Origin: Cereibacter_A sp052244495
GTDB lineage: Bacteria > Pseudomonadota > Alphaproteobacteria > Rhodobacterales > Rhodobacteraceae
Reading direction: 5' to 3' (one strand)
Length of the DNA stretch: 64,000 nt
Assembly: GCA_052244495.1 (NCBI GenBank)
Contig: JBQPXH010000005.1
Numbering within the stretch: position 1 is the stretch's first letter; each line of letters begins with the position of its first letter. The position numbers were made by a program, and so were the translations under genes. This document shows, piece by piece, positions 17,664 through 26,506 of this stretch. Under the pieces are notes generated by a model. That model saw only the letters and a list, made by a program, of their open reading frames with translations, did not search any database and was not told the DNA's origin.

Positions 17664-18725
17664 ATGTCCTTCCCCAAGTCCACAGCCGGGCAATATGAGG
17701 GCACCCTGCCCGAGAACCTGCTCGACCATATCGTCGACCATGTGGCCGATTACGGCGTCCCGCTGGAGCGGGACGGCCATCAACTTCGCATCTCCCACGC
17801 CCGGGCCGAAATCAGGATCGAGGCGCTGGACGGGGTGCTGCGCATCGGGATCGGCGCGGCGGGCGCCGTGGATCTTTACCACGCGCGCGAAAGCACGATG
17901 TTCCTCCTCGACCATGTCTGCCCCGAAGCGGGCGCCGGCATCGCCTGGAGCGGCGAGGCATGGACCGCGCATCCGCCAAGCTTCCACCTCGCCACCCTCC
18001 ACTCCCGAGAGCGGGTCGGAGCAAGCTTCCTCCGGCTGACGATGGCCTGTCCGGGCGTGGAGGCGCTCTCGACCGGGGGGATGCACTTCTCGCTGCTGCT
18101 GCCGCCCGAGGGGCGGCCGCCGGTCTGGCCGAGCCTCGACGGCCGCGGCCGCACCTGCTGGCCCGAGGGCGACGACGCGCTCCACCGTGCGGCCTATACC
18201 TTCGTGAGCCTCGACGCGAAGGCGGGGAGCTTCTCGTTCGACCTCTTCCTGCACGAAGGCAGCCGCGCAAGCGCTTGGGCCGAGGCCGCACCCATCGGCG
18301 CGACGGCAGGCATCATGGGCCCGGGCGGAGGCGACCTTCCCGAGGCCGCTCACGTCCTTCTGGCCGGTGACGAGACCGCTCTGCCCGCGATCCGGCGCAT
18401 CCTCGAACTTTCCTCGCCGGACCGGCGCGGGAGGGTGCTGATCGAGACCGGCGACGCTGCCGACCGGTGCCCGCTCGCCCTGCCCGCGGGTATGGACCTG
18501 ACATGGCTGAGCCGACGGGCGGGCGAGACGCTGCTGGACGCGCTGCGTTCCCTCGACTTCGACAACCGGGAGCCGCCGCCCTACCTCTGGATCGCGGCCG
18601 AGCAGGCGACCGTGCGCGCGGCGCGCGCCCACTTCGGGCGCGATCCGCGGGTGAAGGGGATGCGGCCCTACTTCTCGGCCTACTGGCGCCGGAACCCTTC
18701 CGCCACGGATCCCCGGCCCGCCTGA
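17664..18725 (+). CDS. Siderophore-interacting flavoprotein with N-terminal DUF2218 domain
   Basis: A cytoplasmic reductase of the ViuB/SIP family that reduces ferric siderophore to release iron. The first ~95 residues (GQYEGTLPENLLDHIVDHVA, STMFLLDHV) form a DUF2218 domain; the FAD-binding part follows, although its usual RxYTxR motif is blurred here (RLTMACPG, GRTCWPEGDD, YTFVSLDA), and the C-terminal SIP/NAD-binding half contains ADETALPAIRRILELSSPD-like sequence (residues GDETALPAIRRIL) and YLWIAAEQATVRAAR with YWRRN near the end. The MSFPKSTAG start at 17664 is preferred because GAGGAG lies seven bases before it. Last gene of the uptake operon. Confidence 0.88.
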   Translation: MSFPKSTAGQYEGTLPENLLDHIVDHVADYGVPLERDGHQLRISHARAEIRIEALDGVLRIGIGAAGAVDLYHARESTMFLLDHVCPEAGAGIAWSGEAWTAHPPSFHLATLHSRERVGASFLRLTMACPGVEALSTGGMHFSLLLPPEGRPPVWPSLDGRGRTCWPEGDDALHRAAYTFVSLDAKAGSFSFDLFLHEGSRASAWAEAAPIGATAGIMGPGGGDLPEAAHVLLAGDETALPAIRRILELSSPDRRGRVLIETGDAADRCPLALPAGMDLTWLSRRAGETLLDALRSLDFDNREPPPYLWIAAEQATVRAARAHFGRDPRVKGMRPYFSAYWRRNPSATDPRPA

Positions 18726-18915
18726 TATCCTGCAGCAAGCCGAGCGGTTAGCGCATCCCTCTGCAACCTCCCGCGGTACGGTGTGCTTTGAGAGCCGAGG
18801 CGGCGATGTTAGCATCCGCAGGCCGGCGGTCCGGGCCCTCGACCCCGGCGGAGACGGGGCCGATGCGGACCCGTATTCCGGGGGGTGGGCTCACTGGTCA
18901 GGGAGTGCGAGTGTC

Positions 18916-20025
18916 ATGCCGACCATCCATTTTGCCAGCAACAGGAATGTCCTTCACGAAACGTCGTCCTCCGGCCATGTGCTGGGCGAGCGGTTCAACG
19001 CGGGCGGGCCACAGATCTTCCGGGTCGGCGCCGCCGAGGTGTCCTTCGCCGGGGGTGATCCGAAGGACGACGACAACTGGACGGTCGGTGCAACCAAGCT
19101 CTATGCCGAGAACCTCGACAGCCGCCGGACGGACGGGCTGAAGCTCGGCTCGGCCCGGCTCTTCGAGGAACTGCGGGCGGCCCTGAAGGACGAGGACCGC
19201 GACGTCATCATCTACCTGCACGGCTTCGCCAACACCTTCGAGGAATCCGTCCGCCGGGCGGCCTCGCTCGAGCATCTCTATTCTTCTGCCGGGCAGCAGG
19301 TGACAGTCGTGCTGTTCTCCTGGCCCTCGAACGGCCGGGTGCAGCCCGCCTGGGATTATTTCTCGGACCGCGAGGATGCCGAGGCCTCGGGTCTGGCCAT
19401 GGGCCGGGCGCTGATGCGGCTCGTCGACTTCCTCACCAAACTCCGCGAGGAGGACCACAGGGTCGTGCTCGCCGCCCGCAGGGACGGCGCGGTACCCCGG
19501 AAGGACGCGCTTCGCCAGTGCACGCGACGCCTGCACATCCTTGCGCATTCGATGGGCAACTGGGCGCTCCGTCACGCCTTGAGGAAGTTCTCGGAGCTGA
19601 ACGGCGGTCGGATCGCCCGCGTGGTGGACTGCGTCTTCCTGATGGCGGCGGATGAGGACAACGATGCCCTGCAGGTGCCGCTGAAGCTGCAGGCGCTGGA
19701 CGAACTCGCCAACCGGATCTTCGTCTACCATTCGGCCAATGACGTGGCGCTGACCATCTCGGACCGGACGAAGGGGATGCCCGACAGGCTGGGCTCGGAC
19801 GGGCCGCAGAACCTCGACAAGGTGGGCGAGCGCGTCTTCGCCATCGACTGCAGGAAGGTAAGCGAGACCGCACCATTCCACGGCCGCCACCAGTATTTCC
19901 GCCTGCGCGACGAGGTGATCCGCGACGTGCAGGAGACGCTGGAGGACCGCCCCCAGGATGGGCGGCCCGGTCGCGACGTCCTCCGGCCGGGGCGAAGCTG
20001 GCGTCTGGTGCCCGTGACGGGCTGA
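18916..20025 (+). CDS. Alpha/beta hydrolase, DUF900 family
   Basis: A 369-residue protein with the DUF900/YcjX-type alpha/beta-hydrolase fold. An early strand with an oxyanion-type turn reads VIIYLHGFANTFEESVRRAA, and the nucleophile elbow is LHILAHSMGNW (S in AHSMGN). A later segment, FLMAADEDNDAL, and the His in FHGRHQYFRLRDE could supply the acid and base. No signal peptide is seen. The substrate is unknown. AGGGAG lies about ten bases before the ATG. It is convergent with the glycosyltransferase gene seven bases away. Confidence 0.78.
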   Translation: MPTIHFASNRNVLHETSSSGHVLGERFNAGGPQIFRVGAAEVSFAGGDPKDDDNWTVGATKLYAENLDSRRTDGLKLGSARLFEELRAALKDEDRDVIIYLHGFANTFEESVRRAASLEHLYSSAGQQVTVVLFSWPSNGRVQPAWDYFSDREDAEASGLAMGRALMRLVDFLTKLREEDHRVVLAARRDGAVPRKDALRQCTRRLHILAHSMGNWALRHALRKFSELNGGRIARVVDCVFLMAADEDNDALQVPLKLQALDELANRIFVYHSANDVALTISDRTKGMPDRLGSDGPQNLDKVGERVFAIDCRKVSETAPFHGRHQYFRLRDEVIRDVQETLEDRPQDGRPGRDVLRPGRSWRLVPVTG

Positions 20026-20031
20026 GCCGGC

Positions 20032-21198
20032 CTAGGCGGTCGCGTTGGACGCCAGCACCGTCGGCCGCATGCGGACGACGGGCTCGGCGCGCTCGACATG
20101 GGCCGCCATCTCGTTCAGTTGCTGCAGGCGCCGCTCGTGCTCGGGCGTGGCCGTCAGGCCGAGCGTGTCGATGACCCGCTTCCAGCGGTGCGCCCAATCG
20201 TGGCGGCGCAGGGACTGGGCGATGTTCGTCCGCCGCGCCCGTTCCACGCGCTCCGGATCCGCCTCGAGCTCAGCCAGCACCTCGCCAACGTCGCGGTCGA
20301 GCGGGATCAGAGCGTCGGGCCAGTCGAAGGCCTGACGATACTCGGGACAGTCCGGCGCGCTGCCGAGCACGAGGGCGCCGCCGGCAGCCCCTTCGAAGTA
20401 GCGCGTCGAGAGTGCCCGATCGCCGCCGGCAAGCTCGCGCACGGCGGAAGGGTCGCCGGGATCCCAGGCCAGGAAGCAGTGGCTGTGGCGGATCAGGTCG
20501 GCGTTGTAGCGCCGCACCGGCGCCCAGCCGTCGCGCATCTCCTGCCCTTTCCACACGTCGTAGACATAGACCAGATCGCGCTCGGCCGCGAGGTCGAGAA
20601 GCCGCTCGTGCACGGTGGCGTCCCGCCGCCCGATCACGGTCACGTCGATCCCGCGCTTCGGCAGATGCGGGAAGGGCGCCGTCAGCATCGTGTCGGTCGC
20701 GGTCGAAAGCTGGGTGATCGGCGCACTGGTGTAGCGCGCCAACGCCTCCATGCTGGAACCGTTCAGCACGAAGACGTGGTCGAACCGGTCGAGCAGCCGC
20801 AGCTTGTCCTTCCAGCGTTCGAAGGTCGAGGACCAGCTTTCGAGCAGGAAGATCGCCGCGATCCCCGAGCGGTCGCGCCACTGGCGGATCTGGTCGAGTT
20901 CCTCTATCTCGTAGACGAACTGGCATGTGTAGAGGGTGAGATCGTAGTCCTCCTCAAGCGTCGTGGGTTCCATCCGCGGAATGTAGTGGCCCCGCATCGT
21001 CCGGTATTTCAGCGCCATCCGGTCCCCCAGCGGCAGCTTCACCGGCCCTGCCCCCGGCCTGTAGAGCCGATCGCACGGCGCCACGACCCGCGCCCCTTCC
21101 AGCCGCGTGACGACGTCGGCCCATTCCCAGAGCACGCCGCTCCAGGGCCGGGCATCCATGTTGTGCGTAGAAACAAGAAGCGTTCTGCGAATGCTCAT
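20032..21198 (-). CDS. CgeB-like glycosyltransferase
   Basis: A 388-residue cytoplasmic protein with a GT-B type layout. The N-terminal half contains LYTCQFVYEIEELDQIRQWR and HVFVLNGSSMEALARYT; the C-terminal half contains the CgeB/Glyco_trans_1_2 pattern DVTVIGRRDATVHERLLDLA and STRYFEGAAGGALVLGSAPD, where family members bind the sugar nucleotide. It may glycosylate a surface polymer or protein. The start MSIRRTLLVSTHNMD at 21198 fits the first beta strand. Neighbours do not suggest a pathway. Confidence 0.75.
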   Translation of the reverse strand: MSIRRTLLVSTHNMDARPWSGVLWEWADVVTRLEGARVVAPCDRLYRPGAGPVKLPLGDRMALKYRTMRGHYIPRMEPTTLEEDYDLTLYTCQFVYEIEELDQIRQWRDRSGIAAIFLLESWSSTFERWKDKLRLLDRFDHVFVLNGSSMEALARYTSAPITQLSTATDTMLTAPFPHLPKRGIDVTVIGRRDATVHERLLDLAAERDLVYVYDVWKGQEMRDGWAPVRRYNADLIRHSHCFLAWDPGDPSAVRELAGGDRALSTRYFEGAAGGALVLGSAPDCPEYRQAFDWPDALIPLDRDVGEVLAELEADPERVERARRTNIAQSLRRHDWAHRWKRVIDTLGLTATPEHERRLQQLNEMAAHVERAEPVVRMRPTVLASNATA

Positions 21199-21523
21199 GC
21201 AGACTGTCCCCAAACGATTTTGTGCATGGCCACCCGGAAGGCAGGCCCGCGAATGGCAATCAAAAAAAGGTCCCTGCAAGGATGCCTATCTGGCGCCTCC
21301 TTGCAAGCATCGAATGCCGGATGGGAGAGAATAGAACGCTCCCCAAAGGTCTCCAGTCCTGTCGCTCGCCGTCCGGGCGAGTGTCTGCCCGCGTGGAAGA
21401 CGTTTGCTCCCGGCCTGTGCACCGCAGCATCGAATCGAGCGATGGCTGACGGCGGTGTGCCCTCGCCGCAAACCGGCTCGGGCTCTGCGGTCGGCGCGGC
21501 GTCGCGGATCGCGGCGTCGCGGA
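21199..21523. other. Intergenic stretch with a 15-bp tandem repeat
   Basis: About 325 bases between two minus-strand genes; no gene recognised. At 21496-21525 the 15-mer GCGGCGTCGCGGATC occurs twice in tandem, the second copy running into the stop codon of the TetR gene. A short hairpin (GTCGCTCGCCGTCCGGGCGAG) lies near 21362 and could act in termination, but it has no T-run. Confidence 0.4.
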
Positions 21524-22147
21524 TCAGGGTTCGAGACCCAGCCGGGCACGGAACCGCGCCATCTCCCGCGGCGCGGGTCGCTTCCCGGTGTAGATCTCGA
21601 CATAGTTCGGGATGCGCGAGAGCCGCGTCTCCAGTGGTTCGTCGGACCGCATCGAGATGTAGCCGATCTGCACCAGATAGACGGTGCGCGCCCGCACATC
21701 CGCATCCTGCGCATCGTGCCCCCATCTGCCGAGCATCGCGGCGAGCGCATCAAGCCGCTCGGCATCGGCAGCGCCAACGGCCGCGGCCATCGCCGCATCC
21801 TGAAGGCCCCAGCTGCGCGCGGCAAACTCGAACCGCGCGTCGAACCGGCCGGACAGGAAGCTGGCCAGCAGGTTCAGCATCGCCTCGGGTCCGCTCTCGG
21901 CATATTCACGACAGGCCGAGACCAGCGGCACTGTCGTCGCCTCCACCCACCGAGCGCGCAGAGCGTCCAGAACGTCGGCGCGGTCCTTGAAAAACCAGTA
22001 GAAGCTGGTCCGCGAGAGCTTCAGGCGCGCGGCGAGCGTCATGATCTTGACCGAGTCCACCCCGCCGTCGATCAGCGCCTCGTAGGCCGCCTGCAGCCAC
22101 CCCTCGCGCGAGCCGCGCCAACCCGTATCGCCTGCGAGATCATCCAT
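21524..22147 (-). CDS. TetR-family transcriptional regulator
   Basis: A 207-residue repressor-type protein. The N-terminal helix-turn-helix region reads LQAAYEALIDGGVDSVKIMT...RLKLSRTSFYWFFKDRADVL, a standard TetR DNA-binding domain; the C-terminal ligand domain contains FEFAARSWGLQDAAM. It is divergent from the DgcA-like gene, with 136 bases between starts containing an AT-rich stretch around TTGACACATATGAACA (22230-22245), a reasonable operator/promoter zone. It probably controls the demethylase gene in response to its substrate. The start is uncertain; 22147 is chosen as it keeps the operator outside the gene. Confidence 0.85.
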   Translation of the reverse strand: MDDLAGDTGWRGSREGWLQAAYEALIDGGVDSVKIMTLAARLKLSRTSFYWFFKDRADVLDALRARWVEATTVPLVSACREYAESGPEAMLNLLASFLSGRFDARFEFAARSWGLQDAAMAAAVGAADAERLDALAAMLGRWGHDAQDADVRARTVYLVQIGYISMRSDEPLETRLSRIPNYVEIYTGKRPAPREMARFRARLGLEP

Positions 22148-22283
22148 TCCCCATTGGTAGGCCAGCCCCGGCAGGTGCACAAGAGATTGTTCATCCGTGA
22201 CCTTCTGCCGTTCACTGCCGAACCTATACTTGACACATATGAACATTTCAGGCGTTGATGCTCCATCAGCCACGGAGTCCCCG

Positions 22284-24320
22284 ATGTCGAACGACCCGCT
22301 CCTCCAGCCCTACCAGCTCAAGCACCTCACGCTGCGCAACCGGATCCTCATCACGAGCCACGAGCCTGCCTACCCCGAGGACGGCATGCCGAAGGAGCGG
22401 TACCGCGCCTATCATGTCGAGCGGGCGAAGGCGGGCGTCGCCCTGACGATGACGGCCGGTTCGGCGAGCGTGGCCCGCGACAGCCCCCCGGTCTTCAACA
22501 ACATCCTCGCCTGGAAGGACGAGGTGGTCGGCTGGATGAAGCAGCTCGCCGACGAATGCCACGATCACGGTGCCGCCGTGATGATCCAGTTGACCCATCT
22601 CGGCCGCAGGACCCGCTGGGACAAGGGCGACTGGCTGCCCGTGGTGGCGCCGAGCCATGAGCGCGAGGCCTCCCACCGCGCCTTCCCGAAGCGGATCGAG
22701 GACTGGGACATCGACCGGATCATCCGCGACTTCGCGGATGCGGCCGAGCGCATGAAGGAGGCGGGGCTCGACGGGATCGAGCTCGAAGCCTATGGCCACC
22801 TGCTCGAGCAGTTCTGGTCACCGCTGACCAACGATCTCGCGGAACCCTGGGGAGGAAGCCTCGACAACCGGCTTCATTTCACCTTCGAGGTGCTCCGCGC
22901 GATCCGCGCCCGCGTGGGCTCGGACTTCATCGTCGGCGTCCGCTACACCGGAGACCAGGACGTCGAGGGCGGCATGGGGAAGGCTGAGGGGCTTGAAGTC
23001 TCGCGCAAGCTCAAGGAAAGCGGGCTGGTCGATTTCCTGAACGTCGTGAAGGGCCATATCGACACCGACCCCGGCCTGACCGACCTGATCCCGATCCAGG
23101 GGATGCGCAGCGCGCCGCATCTCGACTTCGCCGGCGAGATCCGCGCGGCAACCGACTTTCCTACCTTCCACGCGGCGCGCATCCCCGACGTGGCGACCGC
23201 CCGCCACGCCATCGCCAGCGGCAAGCTGGACATGGTCGGCATGACGCGGGCGCATCTCGCCGACCCTCACCTCGTCCGCAAGATCGTCGAAGGCCGCGAG
23301 GACGACATCCGCCCCTGCGTCGGCGCAAACTACTGCCTGGACCGGATCTACCAGGGCGGCATGGCGCTCTGCGTGCACAACCCCTCGACCGGGCGCGAGA
23401 TCGAGCAGCCCCATGCCATCGCGAAGGCCGCGTCGAAAAAGAATGTCACGATCGTCGGCGCGGGGCCTGCCGGCCTTGAGGCGGCACGTGTCGCAGCCGA
23501 GCGCGGACATCGGGTGACGGTGTTCGAGGCCGCCTCGGAAGCGGGCGGCCAGGTCCGCCTGACCTCCCTGCAGGAGCGGCGGCGCGAGATGATCTCGATC
23601 ATCGGATGGCGTATGGCGCAGTGCGAGAAGCTTGGCGTGAAATTCGTTTTCAACACCTTTGCCGACGGCGAGACCGTGCTGGCGACCGATCCGGACGAAG
23701 TCCTCGTCGCAACCGGCGGTCTGCCGCATACCGAGATCCTCGCAGAGGGGAACGACCTCGTCTGCTCGGCCTGGGACATCCTTTCGGGGGATGTGAAGCC
23801 GGAGGCGAGCGCCTTGGTCTTCGACGATGCCGGCGACCATGCGGGATTGCAGGCCGCCGACATCATCGCGGCGACCGGAGCTGCGGTCGAGATCGTCACG
23901 CCCGACCGGAGCTTCGCGCCGGAGGTCATGGCGATGAACCTCGTGCCCTACATGCGCAGCCTTCAGGCGCGCGAGGTGACCTTCACCGTCACCTGGCGCC
24001 TGATCGCGGTTGCGCGCGAGGGAAACCGGCTGCGCGCGACGCTGGGAAGCGACTACGGCGGTGCCCGGCGCGAACGGGTGGTCGAGCAGGTCGTGGTGAA
24101 CCACGGCACGCGCCCGCTCGACGAGCTCTACTTCGAGCTGAAGCCGCTTTCGTCGAACCTGGGCGAGGTGGATTACGAGGCTCTCTCGACGGGAGGCCCG
24201 CAGCAGGTCCTGCGCAATCCCGAAGGCCGCTTCCGACTCTTCCGCATCGGTGACGCCGTGGCGGCGCGGAACACCCATGCGGCGATCTACGACGGGCTAC
24301 GTCTGGCTCGCGAACTCTGA
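22284..24320 (+). CDS. FMN/Fe-S/FAD oxidoreductase of the dimethylglycine (DgcA) / N-methylproline (StcD) demethylase group
   Basis: A 678-residue fusion of an Old Yellow Enzyme-type TIM barrel (about 1-350; HGAAVMIQLTHLGRRTRWD, GLDGIELEAYGHLLEQFWSP), a cysteine motif for an Fe-S cluster (CVGANYCLDRIYQGG...C) and a C-terminal FAD/NAD-binding half (VTIVGAGPAGLEAARVAAER). The layout is that of trimethylamine dehydrogenase and 2,4-dienoyl-CoA reductase; the overall sequence is closest in my recollection to DgcA/StcD enzymes that N-demethylate betaine-derived amines. Only three of the four cluster cysteines of trimethylamine dehydrogenase are present (Ala at the second). GGAG before the ATG at 22284 sets the start. 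Electron-transfer partners are not adjacent. Confidence 0.82.
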   Translation: MSNDPLLQPYQLKHLTLRNRILITSHEPAYPEDGMPKERYRAYHVERAKAGVALTMTAGSASVARDSPPVFNNILAWKDEVVGWMKQLADECHDHGAAVMIQLTHLGRRTRWDKGDWLPVVAPSHEREASHRAFPKRIEDWDIDRIIRDFADAAERMKEAGLDGIELEAYGHLLEQFWSPLTNDLAEPWGGSLDNRLHFTFEVLRAIRARVGSDFIVGVRYTGDQDVEGGMGKAEGLEVSRKLKESGLVDFLNVVKGHIDTDPGLTDLIPIQGMRSAPHLDFAGEIRAATDFPTFHAARIPDVATARHAIASGKLDMVGMTRAHLADPHLVRKIVEGREDDIRPCVGANYCLDRIYQGGMALCVHNPSTGREIEQPHAIAKAASKKNVTIVGAGPAGLEAARVAAERGHRVTVFEAASEAGGQVRLTSLQERRREMISIIGWRMAQCEKLGVKFVFNTFADGETVLATDPDEVLVATGGLPHTEILAEGNDLVCSAWDILSGDVKPEASALVFDDAGDHAGLQAADIIAATGAAVEIVTPDRSFAPEVMAMNLVPYMRSLQAREVTFTVTWRLIAVAREGNRLRATLGSDYGGARRERVVEQVVVNHGTRPLDELYFELKPLSSNLGEVDYEALSTGGPQQVLRNPEGRFRLFRIGDAVAARNTHAAIYDGLRLAREL

Positions 24321-24381
24321 CGGAAGGCACGTCGCTGCCGCGCGGCGGGCTGCCAGTGAAGCCCGCCCCCGTCCGCGCGGA

Positions 24382-24531
24382 TCAGCCGAAAAGCCAGAGC
24401 CCGAATTCGGCAAGTCCCACGACCGCCGACACGGGCAGGGTGAAGGCGAGCGCGACCCAGAGCGCTCCGATGAAGGTTGGACGAGGGGCCGGGGCATGGA
24501 TGCCATGAACGGTCCCTCCTCGACTTTTCAT
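24382..24531 (-). CDS. 49-residue single-pass membrane protein, unknown function
   Basis: Begins MKSRGGTVHGIHAPAPRPTF and continues with one hydrophobic helix, IGALWVALAFTLPVSAVVGLA, to the end EFGLWLFG. AAAGGA seven bases before the ATG makes translation credible. Small inner-membrane proteins of this kind are often missed. It is convergent with the demethylase gene. No family was recognised, and the call rests on the ribosome site and membrane segment. Confidence 0.5.
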   Translation of the reverse strand: MKSRGGTVHGIHAPAPRPTFIGALWVALAFTLPVSAVVGLAEFGLWLFG

Positions 24532-24697
24532 GCCCTTGTCCTTTCTCGAGTTGGACCCGTCGCCTCGGCAGCACGCCGGACAGGGACACGTCGTCACCCT
24601 GCACAGAATATGAGCGCGATCCCGGCTCTCTGTCGCGCAAGGCTGAATTCCGGACGCCATTTACCACATGTTATCCTTCCATGTGATTAACGGGATC

Positions 24698-25648
24698 ATG
24701 ATACCGCACTGGACGGAAACCGGAATGCCGCGGCCGCTTCACGAGGCCGGACTGCCGATGCAGCAGCATCCGTCCTATGCGATGGCTTGCCGGGCGCTGG
24801 GAAGCGAGAGCCTGTGGCTGGATTGGTGCGACGATGGCCATGTGCTCGGCTGGGCACAGATCCTCTCGCGGAGATGGCCCCTCGTCGGGCGGGTCGCGCT
24901 TCTCTCGCGTGGTCCGGTATTTGCGCCGGATCTCGACCGGAAGCGCACCGCAGCGGCTGTCGCGGGCCTCGTTGCGCAAATGTCCCTCGGGCACCGCGCG
25001 GTGATCGTCACGCCGGAAAGGACGGACGAGGCGCATTACATGGGCCGTGCGGGGATGGTCCGGATGATGACCGGCGCACATGTCGCGCGTCTGTCCCTGA
25101 CGCCGGATCTCGCAACCCTCCGCTCCTGCCTCCACCGCACCTGGCGTCACCGCTTGAAGTGTGCGGAGGCGGCCGGTCTGGAGGTGCTGCACGAGAGCCT
25201 GCCGGTCGATCCGAGCCACTGGCTTCTGCAGGCGGAGGCCGATCAGGCCCGCAAGCGCGGCTATGCGCGTCTGCCGCCGGCATTTGCCCTCGCCTGGGCG
25301 CGGCACGGCCGCACGCTCCTTCTCTCGGCCCGGGACGGGCGGAGACCGGTCGCCGGGATGCTCTTCCTGATCCACGAGCCCTGGGCCAGCTATCACCTTG
25401 CCTGGACATCGGAAGCCGGGCGCAAGGCTCATGCGCACAACCTGCTTCTGTGGAGGGGCATCGGGATGCTGAAGGACGCAGGGCTCACCGCGCTCGAATT
25501 CGGCACGCTCGATACGGAGCGTCTGGAAGGGATCGCCCGCTTCAAGCTCTGCACGGGCGCGCAGCCGGTGGCGCTGGGGGCGACGTGGATGCGCGCGACC
25601 GGAACGCCGTTGCTCGCGCGGGCATCGCGGGCGCTTGGAGTGTCCTGA
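24698..25648 (+). CDS. GNAT/FemAB-like acyltransferase, unknown substrate
   Basis: A 316-residue cytoplasmic protein resembling the FemAB/BioF2-like GNAT proteins often annotated as peptidoglycan bridge formation enzymes. The second GNAT half is clearest: RTWRHRLKCAEAAGLEVLHE, ARDGRRPVAGMLFLIH, ASYHLAWTSEAGRKAHAHNL and ALEFGTLDTERLEGIARFKL, the last being typical of the family's acceptor site. The start is uncertain among 24668, 24698 and 24725. It is convergent with the Liv-type operon and lies alone. Confidence 0.72.
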   Translation: MIPHWTETGMPRPLHEAGLPMQQHPSYAMACRALGSESLWLDWCDDGHVLGWAQILSRRWPLVGRVALLSRGPVFAPDLDRKRTAAAVAGLVAQMSLGHRAVIVTPERTDEAHYMGRAGMVRMMTGAHVARLSLTPDLATLRSCLHRTWRHRLKCAEAAGLEVLHESLPVDPSHWLLQAEADQARKRGYARLPPAFALAWARHGRTLLLSARDGRRPVAGMLFLIHEPWASYHLAWTSEAGRKAHAHNLLLWRGIGMLKDAGLTALEFGTLDTERLEGIARFKLCTGAQPVALGATWMRATGTPLLARASRALGVS

Positions 25649-25813
25649 GGCGCTGCGGCCTGCGGTCCCGCATGGTGTCCCGCTGCAGGCCACTGCGGCA
25701 TCGCGGGCAGCGGCTCGCTCCTCGCACACGAGGAAGAGCGGGAGGGCACGCGGTGCACGCCACATGGCATGGCCTTGTCTGACGACTGTGGTCGGAATGG
25801 CGCCGCTGCTCCG

Positions 25814-26506
25814 TCAGACGTGCAGGAACCGCTCCCGGACGCGCGGCTCGGCGGCAAGATCCGCGCTCGTGCCCTGCCAGACGAGGCGGCCGCGCTCGAT
25901 AACCACATGACGGTCGACGAGCCGCGACAGCGCGCCGATGTTCTTGTCGATCACGAGGATCGCAATCCCTTCGGCCCGGAGCCTTCCCAGACAGCCCCAG
26001 ATCTCGGCCCGGATCAGCGGCGCGAGGCCTTCTGTCGCCTCGTCGAGCACGAGAAGCCGCGGGTTCGTCATCAGAGCGCGCCCGATGGCCAGCATCTGCT
26101 GCTCTCCTCCGGAGAGCTCGTTGCCGCCGTGCCTGCGCCGCTCGGCCAGCCGCGGGAAGAGGTCGTAGACGCGGCCGAGATCCCAGATCCCGCCACCACG
26201 GGCGGTGGCGATCAGGTTCTCCTCGACGCTGAGCGTGGGAAAGATCTGCCGCCCCTCTGGCACGAGGCCGAGGCCCGCCCTCGCCATCGCGAACGGCGGT
26301 GCGCCGGTCATGTCCTGCCCCGCGATCTCGATCCGGCCCGCGGTGGGACAAAGGAGGCCGAAGATCGTCCGCACCGTCGTGGTCTTGCCCATCCCGTTGC
26401 GGCCGAGCAGCGCCACCGCCTCGCCCACAGCGATGCCGAGGTCGATCCCCGCCAGCACCTGCGAGCCGCCGTAGCCCGCGAAGATCCCCTGGAGGCGGAG
26501 GAACAT
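25814..26506 (-). CDS. livF: Branched-chain amino acid-type ABC transporter ATPase (LivF)
   Basis: A 230-residue ATPase, LivF class. Walker A is GRNGMGKTTTVRTIFG, the signature is NELSGGEQQMLAIGRAL, Walker B is RLLVLDEATEGLAP and the segment GLVPEGRQIFPTLSVEENL is a LivF hallmark. The usual switch-region His is replaced: IAILVIDKNIGALSRLVDR has Lys where many members have His or Glu-Gln; LivF proteins vary here. It is the last of five genes on the minus strand and its ATG overlaps the stop of livG by one base. Confidence 0.92.
   Translation of the reverse strand: MFLRLQGIFAGYGGSQVLAGIDLGIAVGEAVALLGRNGMGKTTTVRTIFGLLCPTAGRIEIAGQDMTGAPPFAMARAGLGLVPEGRQIFPTLSVEENLIATARGGGIWDLGRVYDLFPRLAERRRHGGNELSGGEQQMLAIGRALMTNPRLLVLDEATEGLAPLIRAEIWGCLGRLRAEGIAILVIDKNIGALSRLVDRHVVIERGRLVWQGTSADLAAEPRVRERFLHV

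Noticed and set aside
20340..20360. A fourth copy of the palindromic element (TCGGGACAGTCCGG)
   Set aside because: Only one arm is present and the bases are normal codons of the glycosyltransferase gene.
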